From contig NZ_JBBOUU010000001.1 of the NCBI RefSeq assembly GCF_038006205.1, positions 746,001 to 810,000 on the forward strand: DNA of 64,000 nucleotides, given 5' to 3'. Below, piece by piece: positions 9,194 through 17,493 of the stretch. The notes beneath the pieces are model-generated. The model was not told the DNA's origin and made no database searches. It was given only the letters and a program-made list of their open reading frames with translations. Numbering within the stretch: position 1 is the first letter of the stretch; each line of letters begins with the position of its first letter. This DNA is from Solibacillus sp. FSL R7-0668. GTDB lineage: Bacteria; Bacillota; Bacilli; Bacillales_A; Planococcaceae. The position numbers and the translations under genes were made by a program.

Positions 9194-9264
9194 AATAAGA
9201 TTCGTTATTCCGATTTCCCAAAATTAATAGGGAAGTTTGTCGTTAATAGCAGGAGATGGGTTGT

Positions 9265-9879
9265 ATGTTTGATTGGATTAGCATTGATAATGTTGAATTA
9301 TTAATTGAAAAATATAAGTTGCTCGGGCCTTGGTTTAGTGTGTTATTAACGTTGATTGAATCATTTTTACCGTTTTTGCCGCTGTTTGTCATTGTCGTGG
9401 CAAATGCGGGTGCATACGGCCTGTTTTGGGGCTTTATATTATCATGGCTTGCAACGGTAGCGGGTTCTTATTTATTTTTCTTAATGATTCGTTATTTTGG
9501 CAGTCATCGATTTTTACAAAAACTGAAGGCGCAAAAGCAAGTAAAGCAGCTGATTCACTGGGTCGATGTACGTGGCTTCACACCTTTAATTGTGCTGCTC
9601 TGTTTACCATTTACCCCAATTGTTGTTGTCAATACTGTAGCGGGATTATCCCACTTAAAAAAGAAATATTATTTTTTAACGCTACTTATTTCAAAGCCGG
9701 TCATGATTTTTTTAATTAGTTATTTAGGAAGTGACTTGCGCGCCATTTTGAGCTCGCCAATGAAGATTGTTGTATCCATCTTAATCATTATGATTATTTG
9801 GTTGCTCGGTAAAGCGATTGAACGTTATTTAACTAAGCGTGTCGAACGTGACTTACGTCAAATTAAATCACATAAATAA
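9265..9879 (+). CDS. TVP38/TMEM64 (VTT/DedA-like) membrane protein
   Basis: Integral membrane protein of the VTT domain superfamily, members of which act in lipid scrambling, undecaprenyl phosphate recycling or remain uncharacterised. The 204-residue product has five to six hydrophobic segments and the family signature region around residues 95-125 (GFTPLIVLLCLPFTPIVVVN-type, with the following GLSHL). The ATG at 9265 is preferred over ATG 9256 because AGGAG (9251-9255) is then correctly spaced. It stands alone between two terminators. Exact substrate unknown. Confidence 0.82.
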   Translation: MFDWISIDNVELLIEKYKLLGPWFSVLLTLIESFLPFLPLFVIVVANAGAYGLFWGFILSWLATVAGSYLFFLMIRYFGSHRFLQKLKAQKQVKQLIHWVDVRGFTPLIVLLCLPFTPIVVVNTVAGLSHLKKKYYFLTLLISKPVMIFLISYLGSDLRAILSSPMKIVVSILIIMIIWLLGKAIERYLTKRVERDLRQIKSHK

Positions 9880-9887
9880 TAAATGTA

Positions 9888-9920
9888 AACGTTGCTACGG
9901 TCAAAAATAGCAGCGTTTTT
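9888..9920 (+). terminator. Intrinsic terminator after the VTT-domain gene
   Basis: AACGTTGCTA (9888-9897) pairs with TAGCAGCGTT (9908-9917) with one wobble, running into five T residues. It separates this gene from the addB promoter. Confidence 0.88.
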
Positions 9921-9934
9921 CCATATTTGTTTAA

Positions 9935-9958
9935 GAACAAACGTTCCTATGTTATAAT
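9935..9958 (+). promoter_or_regulatory. LexA-like SOS box inside the addBA promoter
   Basis: GAACAAACGTTC (9935-9946) matches the Gram-positive LexA core GAAC-N4-GTTC perfectly. It sits seven bases upstream of TATAAT (9953-9958), that is between the -35 and -10 positions of the likely promoter, where repressor binding would block polymerase. The addB start follows at 9989. The box is seen in sequence; SOS control is inferred. Confidence 0.72.
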
Positions 9959-9988
9959 GGGTTTATTAAGAAAAGTGAGGTGTCGGTG

Positions 9989-12900
9989 ATGACATTGCGT
10001 GTAATTTCTGGTCGTGCAGGTACGGGGAAATCCACATTCATTCAGAAGGAAATTGTCGACGATTTAAAGACAAATGCACTTGGCCATCCGATTTTTATTT
10101 TAGTACCAGACCAAATGACGTTTTCGACAGAGTATGAGCTGACGAATCATTACGAAATTGAAGGGCTGATGCGCGCGCAAGTCATGACATTTAAACGACT
10201 TGCTTGGTTTGTGCTGCAAAATGAGGGCGGTATTGCGCGTGAACGTATTGATAATACTGGCTATCGCATGCTATTACGCCGAATTTTAGAAGAACATCAA
10301 GAAGAATTTCTCCTCTTTAAGCAGGCCGCGGGAAAACGAGGCTTTACAAAAGAAGTCGAGCAAATTTTAAAGGAATTTAATCAGTACAATATTGATGTAG
10401 CTTCGATTCAACCACTCATAGAGGCATTGCGCTTAAATGGTGCGAGTGAAGTGCTGCTCCATAAAATGCATGATATCGAGATTATTTTACAGCAATTGCA
10501 GCTGCGCATTGGGGCTGAATATGTTGATGGCGACGGCTATTTTCCATTATTGCTAGAGCGTATCCCAAAGATGGAAAGTCTACGCGAGACACATGTTTAC
10601 TTAGACGGCTTCGTGTCGTTTAATGGCCAGGAATTTTCCATTTTAAAAGAATTACTCCTCTATGCGAAGCGTGTCACATTAGTGCTGCCTATGGATGATC
10701 CGCAGGCTGAAAAGCTAGACGGTTCAACGTTTTATCGTGCGGCCATGACCTACGATAAAGTGAAGCATGAATTGGCCAAGCTACAATTTGAACGAGGGAT
10801 TGTCATTGAAGAAGAGCCGCGCGTGCATTTTACAATCAATTACCGTAGCAATAACCGCGATTTACAGCAAATTGAACGCAGCTTTAATGAGCCGTTTGTG
10901 ACACCTGTCGAAGCATTGGGGAATGCGCAAATTATCGAAGGAGTGAATCCGCGCGCAGAGGTGCAAGGTATTGCCCAGGAAATAAAGAAATTAATTGTCG
11001 AGCAAGGGCTGCGTTATAAGGATATCGGAATCATGTATCGACAAGCAGATGTCTATGATCCAATCATTGGTACGACATTTACACAATATGAAATTCCCTA
11101 TTTCTCCAACGAAAAGCGTGCGATGCTGTACCATCCGCTCATTGAATTTAGTCGTTCCGTTTTAGAAATTATTACGTCGAATTGGAAATATGAGCCCGTA
11201 TTTCGAAGTGTGAAAACCGACCTCTATTTTCCCTACAATGCGAATTTAGCAACGATGCGCGACCGTGCGGATATTTTAGAGAACTTTGTCATCGCCAAGG
11301 GGATTGTGCATGATCGTTGGTTCGATGACAAGGTTTGGCATTATCGCCGATTTAAATCATTAGAAAAAGTAAATGCGGTGCAAACAAAGGATGAGCAAGA
11401 GCACGAAGCACTATTAAAATCGGTACGTGATTTAATTGTTGAGCCGGTTGCAAACTTGCAGCGAAAGTTAAAGGGGAAGGTAACGGGTCGTGACATTGTT
11501 GTTGCCTTGTATGAGTTTATGGAAGCGCTTGATGTTTATAAAAAGCTAGTGAAAATGCAGGAGCAAGAGGAAAAAACGCATGCACTGCAAAAGTCACTGG
11601 AGCATGAGCAAGCATGGAACGGCTGGGTTCATATTTTGGAGCAATTTGATTTCATGTTTGGCGATAAGGAAATGATGCTAGAGGATGCTGCACAAATTTT
11701 AGATGAAGGCTTTGAATCCTTACAGTTTTCAAGTGTGCCACCAACACTTGATGAAGTAACGGTTTCGACATTAGAATTTGCCCGATTCGGTAATAAAAAG
11801 GCGATTTTCATTATTGGCGTCAACGATGGGGTCTATCCAATGCGTATGGATGAGGGGGGGCTTTTATCGGATGCAGAGCGTGAAGTATTTGAAAAGGCGG
11901 ATATCGAGCTGGCCCCTGGGATTAAGAGCCGTCTGTTACAGGAGAGCTTTTTATTTTACCGCGCCATTGCTTCACCGACTGATTATTTATACATTACGTA
12001 TGCGAGCGCGGATGAAGAAAGTAAAGGGAAGCTCCCATCGATTTATATCAATCGTTTGCATAAAATGTTCGAGGTAAAATCAGATGAAAAAACAGAACCA
12101 ATCCGCACATTAAAACAGCGTCAAGTGGTGGCCGACCCACTGGATGAGCAATATGCGGAATATGTGCTGGATTATTTACGCCATCCATCCCCTGCGATTG
12201 GCTTTTTAATGACACAGCTCAAACAAGCACAATTTGAGCGTCGGGAAATTCCGGAACAATGGCAGGCGTTAAAGGTGTTTTATGAGCGGGAAGGCAAATG
12301 GCAGCATGTGCTCCATCGTGTATCCCAACCCCTTTATCAAACGAATGAAGCGCAAAGCCTGACAGAAGAAACTGCAACAAAGCTTTACGGCGAGAACTTT
12401 TTAGCGAGTGTGTCGCGCATTGAAACGTTTTATAGCTGTCCCTATTCGCATTTTGCCTCGTATGGCTTGAAATTACGAGAGCGTACGGAATTTAAGCTAG
12501 AATCCTTTGCGATGGGTGATTTATTCCATGAGGCGATTCGTACGATTTTATCCGAAAAGGAGCAAACGATTGTCCTTGATACGTATGTTGCCTGCTATAA
12601 AAAAGCGGATGACACGATTTCAAAGCTTGTTGATTATTTCTCCTATAATATTTTAAAAAGCAGCCATCGATTTGAGTATATTAAAACGAAGCTTGTAAAA
12701 ATTGTGGCGCGTACCATTTATGCTTTAGTCAATCAAAGCGAGCTATCCAAATTTAAGGCGATTGCTCATGAGAAGCCATTTGGAAAACGCGATGACAAAA
12801 ATACAGAACAAGGTGACCAACATCCATTAGATGCGTTGGAAATCGAGCTAGATGATCAACGGAAAATGTATGTGCGTGGCCAAATTGACCGAATAGACGC

Positions 12901-13621
12901 TTATAAGGATGCGCAAAATCTCTATTTACGTGTCATTGACTATAAATCAAGCGGGCGCAAATTGGATTTCAATGAAGTGTATAACGGGATTTCATTGCAG
13001 TTATTAACATATTTGGATGTTGCGATGCAAAACATCCCAATACTTGCGCAGGAAGGGAAGCTGATCAAGGATTTATCAGAGCTTGAAAATATTATTGTGC
13101 AAGCAGCGGGTATGTTTTATTTACATGTGCATAATCCACTTATTTCTACGGAGGATTATGAGCAGCTGGAGAAGGTAGAGAGCCTGCGCCAAGAAAAGTT
13201 CAAGCTAAGTGGCTATATGCTGAAGGATGCGGAAGTGGCTAATTTAATGGATACATCGCTTGAGCCGAGTAAGGCATCCATCATTGTTCCGGCGAAGTTT
13301 AAAAGTGGTGAGGAATTAGATTTTGATAGTCGATCCTCAAAAGTTATTGAACCTGATGAAATGAAAAACCTCCAGCAATTTGTCCACTATAAATTCCGTC
13401 AAGCCGGCAATGAAATATACAAAGGCAATACGGAAATTAAACCGTACAGCTTAGGGAGTCAAAAAGCGTGCACGTTCTGTAATTTTAAAGCGCTTTGCCA
13501 ATTTGATGAAACGGAAACAGGCAATCACTTTAACGAGCTGAAAAAGCAAAAGGACGAAGAGGTATTCGATCATATGAAAAAGGTGGTGTGTGTACATGAT
13601 GATTCCAACGAAGCCGAGTGA
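9989..13621 (+). CDS. addB: ATP-dependent helicase/nuclease subunit B (AddB/RexB)
   Basis: AddB joins AddA to form the Chi-regulated helicase-nuclease that resects double-strand breaks, the Gram-positive counterpart of RecBCD. The product has 1210 residues. Visible are the N-terminal Walker A GRAGTGKST (about residues 7-15), the RecB-like nuclease motif VIDYKSSGRKLDF (about 983), and four cysteines for the Fe-S staple: one in SCPYSH (about 816) and three in ACTFCNFKALC (about 1161-1170). ATG 9989 follows AGTGAGG (9974-9980); an earlier in-frame GTG at 9980 overlaps this ribosome-binding site. It overlaps addA by 26 bases. Confidence 0.96.
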   Translation: MTLRVISGRAGTGKSTFIQKEIVDDLKTNALGHPIFILVPDQMTFSTEYELTNHYEIEGLMRAQVMTFKRLAWFVLQNEGGIARERIDNTGYRMLLRRILEEHQEEFLLFKQAAGKRGFTKEVEQILKEFNQYNIDVASIQPLIEALRLNGASEVLLHKMHDIEIILQQLQLRIGAEYVDGDGYFPLLLERIPKMESLRETHVYLDGFVSFNGQEFSILKELLLYAKRVTLVLPMDDPQAEKLDGSTFYRAAMTYDKVKHELAKLQFERGIVIEEEPRVHFTINYRSNNRDLQQIERSFNEPFVTPVEALGNAQIIEGVNPRAEVQGIAQEIKKLIVEQGLRYKDIGIMYRQADVYDPIIGTTFTQYEIPYFSNEKRAMLYHPLIEFSRSVLEIITSNWKYEPVFRSVKTDLYFPYNANLATMRDRADILENFVIAKGIVHDRWFDDKVWHYRRFKSLEKVNAVQTKDEQEHEALLKSVRDLIVEPVANLQRKLKGKVTGRDIVVALYEFMEALDVYKKLVKMQEQEEKTHALQKSLEHEQAWNGWVHILEQFDFMFGDKEMMLEDAAQILDEGFESLQFSSVPPTLDEVTVSTLEFARFGNKKAIFIIGVNDGVYPMRMDEGGLLSDAEREVFEKADIELAPGIKSRLLQESFLFYRAIASPTDYLYITYASADEESKGKLPSIYINRLHKMFEVKSDEKTEPIRTLKQRQVVADPLDEQYAEYVLDYLRHPSPAIGFLMTQLKQAQFERREIPEQWQALKVFYEREGKWQHVLHRVSQPLYQTNEAQSLTEETATKLYGENFLASVSRIETFYSCPYSHFASYGLKLRERTEFKLESFAMGDLFHEAIRTILSEKEQTIVLDTYVACYKKADDTISKLVDYFSYNILKSSHRFEYIKTKLVKIVARTIYALVNQSELSKFKAIAHEKPFGKRDDKNTEQGDQHPLDALEIELDDQRKMYVRGQIDRIDAYKDAQNLYLRVIDYKSSGRKLDFNEVYNGISLQLLTYLDVAMQNIPILAQEGKLIKDLSELENIIVQAAGMFYLHVHNPLISTEDYEQLEKVESLRQEKFKLSGYMLKDAEVANLMDTSLEPSKASIIVPAKFKSGEELDFDSRSSKVIEPDEMKNLQQFVHYKFRQAGNEIYKGNTEIKPYSLGSQKACTFCNFKALCQFDETETGNHFNELKKQKDEEVFDHMKKVVCVHDDSNEAE

Positions 13622-14963
13622 TGTGCAATGGACCGATGTACAGTGGAAGGCGATATATGCAGAGGGGCATGATGTATTAGTATCTGCCGCAGCCGGTTCA
13701 GGGAAAACAGCGGTGTTAATTGAGCGTTTAATTCAAAAAATTTTAGCGCCAGAGGATAAACGAATCGATGTCGATGAATTACTCGTTGTCACCTTTACGA
13801 ATGCATCGGCTGCTGAAATGCGCAATCGTATGGCGGAAGCGCTAGAAAAAGCATTGTCAAAGGACCCCAGTAATGCCTTTTTACGACGCCAGTTAAGTCT
13901 ATTAAATAAGGCACAAATTTCAACGTTGCACTCATTTTGCTTGTCGATTTGTCGGGAGTATGCCTATACGATTGATTTAGATCCTGGCTTCCGACTGGCA
14001 AGCACCGAGGAAGCATCACTCTTACAGGATGATGTGTTAATGGACGTGCTAGAAAAGGCGTATCGGGGTGATATGGAGGCGTTGTTTTCAAAGGACGAGC
14101 TCTATACATTAGTTGATAGCTTTGCGTCAGATCGGAGTGACCAGGCGATTGAATTATTATTACAGGAAATGTATAAGGTGTCGCGCGTGCAGCCGAAACC
14201 CTATGAGTGGCTACGAGCGTTACCGGCGAAATACGATATCGACCCAGACGCAGCCATTGATACATTAGCCATTGCACAGGAAATTCGCCCATTTATCCTA
14301 GCCAGTTTACAAGAGGCAGCGAGTCGATTAGAAAAGGGCTTGCAAATTGTCTCAGTGGAGCCAGCGCTTGAAAAAAATAAAGCGCTTTTTGAGGGAGAAT
14401 ATACAGCGGTAAAGGCTGTTTATGAGGCGCTCCTGCAAGGCACATGGGAGCAGGCCTATGCCTTAATGCCAGCGATTGAATTTGGTCGTATTAAAGCAGC
14501 AACGAAAAAGGATACAGAGGAAGACCGAGCTAAGTATGCGGTAGCAAAGGCGCATCGTGATCAAGCCAAAGCGACGATTGCGGGGGTAAAGGAAACATTT
14601 TTCGCACGGCACCCGAAGCTATATGTGCAGGAAATGGCTGCGACAAAGCCGATTATAGAAACATTAGTGAAGCTTACAATTGAATATAGTGAGGCATTTA
14701 AAAAGGCCAAGCAAGAGCGTGGCTTACTTGATTTTTCAGATTTAGAGCATTATGCGTTGGAAATTTTATCTGCATCCAATCACGAGGTCACGCCACCACT
14801 CCCATCAGATGTGGCACTTGGCTACCAAAAACGCTTTAAAGAAGTGCTTGTGGACGAGTATCAAGATGTGAATTTTTTACAAGAAACCATTTTACAGCTT
14901 GTGAAAAGCGGTGATGAAGCGAGCGGGAATATGTTCATGGTCGGTGACGTGAAACAAAGCATC
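13596..14963 (+). CDS. addA: ATP-dependent helicase/nuclease subunit A, 5' exon (AddA/RexA)
   Basis: First 456 codons of AddA, the UvrD-type helicase with nuclease domain. Walker A AAAGSGKTAVL is at about residues 31-41, motif Ia VVTFTNASAAEMR near 63, Walker B VDEYQDVN near 420, and the exon ends in helicase motif III GDVKQSI. The reading frame would hit TAA at 14973 inside the intron, giving a 459-residue fragment. Removing bases 14964-17493 joins the frame exactly between codons (ATC then TAC) and restores the motif as QSI-Y-AFRLAEP, giving 1239 residues, the normal AddA length. Start ATG 13596 has AGGTGG (13581-13586). Thus I regard the gene as intron-interrupted, not broken. Confidence 0.93.
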
Positions 14964-15563
14964 GTGCGCCCATAAGGGTATTGTATATTTCACCAATTGG
15001 CGGTGAATAAACTACAGAAACGGTTTATATATCAGCCGACTTATCTTGGCGGGAAACCAAAGAGGGAGTGTAGCATGTCGGTCAAAGTCATAAGTTAGCC
15101 TAAACGGAAAGGCTACGACTGAATGGCGAGATATAAAAGATTCATATGAGGAAGAAGGCTAAACTGCTTGAAGAACAGTCCGAGTGGGGTCATGTTGTAA
15201 CCATCTAGGAAACCGTTTGAAACCTGGAATCTATTCTGTTCAGCGTATTAAATGCTTGCGTCTGAACATGGGAAAGTGTACTAGATTGATGCACAATCCT
15301 AGTTTCTGATTGACGAAAGAATAGACACACTTCAAGATTGAAGAAAAGGATGAACGTTCCTTCCGACAATGAATCGAGCCTGTATACAATATACTAAATG
15401 GGGATTACCTAAGTTGGAACGCCATTAGGCTATGTACAAAGGTACTGAATATCCGATATGGTAACGGAGCTCTCGTAGTAGTCAGAGATAGGGAAAGCCT
15501 ATTACATGGCGAAGGGGAGCAGCTTATAACGTATAAACAATAAAGAAAGGAGCGAAATGCTCT

Positions 15564-17381
15564 ATGCAAAGTTCAGAAATTGTTTTATACAATCTATCGA
15601 AACAAGCAATGAAGGACGGCTATGAATTTGACCGTCTATACAGACATTTATACAATGAAGATTTTTATATAAAAGCCTATACAAAGATATACAAAAACAA
15701 AGGTAGTGCAACAAAAGGTATCGACGAAGAAACGGCAGACGGGTTTGGTGAAGAAAAGATTCAAGCAATAATTGAATCTTTAAAAGATGAAAGCTATCAA
15801 CCGAAACCAGTACGTCGTATTTATATCCCAAAGAAAAACGGTGATACAAGACCACTTGGTATCCCTACATTTACAGACCGTTTAGTTCAAGAAGTTTGTC
15901 GAATGCTTTTAGAATCAATTTATGAACCGAACTTTTCAAATCATTCTCATGGTTTTAGACCGAAAAGAAGTTGTCATACAGCATTAATCGAAATTAAGAA
16001 AACCTTCACGGGTGTTAACTGGTTCATTGAAGGCGATATAAAAGGATTTTTTGATAATATTAACCATCAAATACTCATTAATATTTTGCGTAAACGAATT
16101 AAAGATGAAAAGTTTATTCGTTTAATGTGGAAGTTCCTAAAAGCAGGGTTCGTTGAAGATTGGCGATTCCAGAAAACGTATAGTGGAACTCCGCAGGGCG
16201 GTATTATCAGTCCCTTACTCGCAAATATTTATCTGAATGAATTTGATGAATATGTTGAAAATGAATTAAAACTTTCATTTGATTTAGGTAAACCAAAGAT
16301 AGGACGTAAACGAAATACGGAATATCGAAAATATGATATGCGTAACCAGCGTTTGCATAAAAAGATTAATGCAACAGAAGATGAAAACTTACGACAACAG
16401 ATGATTGAAGAATACAAGGCAAATAAAAAAATACTTTTAAATTTACCGTACTATGACCCAAATGTTGAAACGTATAAAGCAATGAAATACGTGCGTTATG
16501 CGGATGATTTTATAATTGGTGTAAATGGTAGTAAAGAGGATTGTGAACGTTTAAAACAAACGATGAAAGAGTTCTTGAAAGACCGTTTGCAATTAGAATT
16601 ATCGGAAGAAAAAACACTCATTACACATAGTACTAAGTTTGTAAAGTTTCTAAGCTACGACATTTCAATTAGCCATGATTTAAGTGTGGCAAAAGATAAA
16701 AACGGTGTAAAAAAACGTAAATATAGAGGATATGTACAATTACGAATTCCTAAAGGAACGATTGAAAAAGTAATTGTAAAAAATAAAATGGTCAAAGATA
16801 TCGATGCAAATCAATGGGATATGTTGCATCGGCCAAGACTTGTCGGTTTATCTGATTTAGAAATCATCGAAACATATAACGCTGAACTACGAGGAATTTA
16901 CAATTATTATGCTTTGGCAGAAAACGTAAGTCGAAAAATGTGGCAACTGCGTTATGTAATGGAATATAGCTGTCTGAAAACACTGGCGAATAAATACAAA
17001 TCCACAGTATCAAAAATGAAGGTTAAGTTTAAGCAAGGCAAGTACTGGGGCGTAAAGTATGAAACAAAGCAAGGTGAAAGAATAGCTTACTTTTATAAAG
17101 ATGGTTTTGAAAAAAAGAAAGAAATCTTCCAATCAGAAATGGACCAACTACCAAATTTGTATGTATATCAAGGCAGAAATGATTTAGAAAAACGACTTAG
17201 TGCAAAACAATGTGAATTATGCGGAGATAACCACCCAGATACAAAGTTCGAAATTCATCATGTGAATAAAATTAAGAATTTAAAGGGCAAAGAATACTGG
17301 GAATGGACAATGCTCGCAAAGCAACGTAAAACACTGGTTGTATGTATAAAATGTCATAAAGAAATTCATAAACAACGATAG
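15564..17381 (+). CDS. ltrA: Group II intron-encoded protein: reverse transcriptase, maturase, HNH endonuclease
   Basis: A 605-residue multifunctional protein that helps its intron RNA splice and retrohome. Reverse transcriptase blocks are visible: RPLGIPTFTDRLVQE (block 2), FIEGDIKGFFDNI (3), GTPQGGIISPLLANIYLNEFD (4, quoted in part) and the catalytic YADDF (5). The X/maturase domain follows at about 420-530. The C-terminus has an HNH endonuclease with CELC, EIHHVNKIKNLKG and CIKCHKEIH. No stops or deletions, so it looks active. AAAGGAG (15546-15552) precedes ATG 15564. It lies in intron domain IV, the normal location. Confidence 0.95.
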   Translation: MQSSEIVLYNLSKQAMKDGYEFDRLYRHLYNEDFYIKAYTKIYKNKGSATKGIDEETADGFGEEKIQAIIESLKDESYQPKPVRRIYIPKKNGDTRPLGIPTFTDRLVQEVCRMLLESIYEPNFSNHSHGFRPKRSCHTALIEIKKTFTGVNWFIEGDIKGFFDNINHQILINILRKRIKDEKFIRLMWKFLKAGFVEDWRFQKTYSGTPQGGIISPLLANIYLNEFDEYVENELKLSFDLGKPKIGRKRNTEYRKYDMRNQRLHKKINATEDENLRQQMIEEYKANKKILLNLPYYDPNVETYKAMKYVRYADDFIIGVNGSKEDCERLKQTMKEFLKDRLQLELSEEKTLITHSTKFVKFLSYDISISHDLSVAKDKNGVKKRKYRGYVQLRIPKGTIEKVIVKNKMVKDIDANQWDMLHRPRLVGLSDLEIIETYNAELRGIYNYYALAENVSRKMWQLRYVMEYSCLKTLANKYKSTVSKMKVKFKQGKYWGVKYETKQGERIAYFYKDGFEKKKEIFQSEMDQLPNLYVYQGRNDLEKRLSAKQCELCGDNHPDTKFEIHHVNKIKNLKGKEYWEWTMLAKQRKTLVVCIKCHKEIHKQR

Positions 17382-17397
17382 ATTTGTTATAAGTGGA

Positions 17398-17431
17398 GAG
17401 CCGTATACTCTGAGAGGAGTACGTACGGTTC
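17398..17431 (+). other. Group II intron domain V (catalytic core)
   Basis: A 34-base hairpin beginning GAGCCGTATAC and ending GTACGTACGGTTC, with the AGC catalytic triad in the first strand and a GAGA-type loop. Length and both strand sequences match bacterial domain V. Confidence 0.92.
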
Positions 17432-17493
17432 GGGGAGGGGTTCTCCGGAAACCTGCTACAGCAATGTAGCAAGGCGCTGGGTTCCTACTCTAC

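Larger units (their letters stand above)
14964..17493 (+). mobile_element. Group II intron (LtrB-like, probably IIA/mitochondrial-like lineage) in addA
   Basis: The element starts with GTGCGCC, the canonical group II 5' end, and ends in ...CTAC, the canonical AY end. It contains a 600-base structured region, a reverse transcriptase gene (15564-17381), a 34-base domain V (17398-17431) and a domain VI hairpin with TGCTACA-GCAA-TGTAGCA and a candidate branch-point A at 17487. The region around 15466-15520 with CTCGTAGTAGTC and TTACATGGCGAAGGGG strongly recalls L. lactis Ll.LtrB domains I-IV. Length 2530 bases. Boundaries were set by the two splice-site rules and by restoring the AddA frame. Confidence 0.93.
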
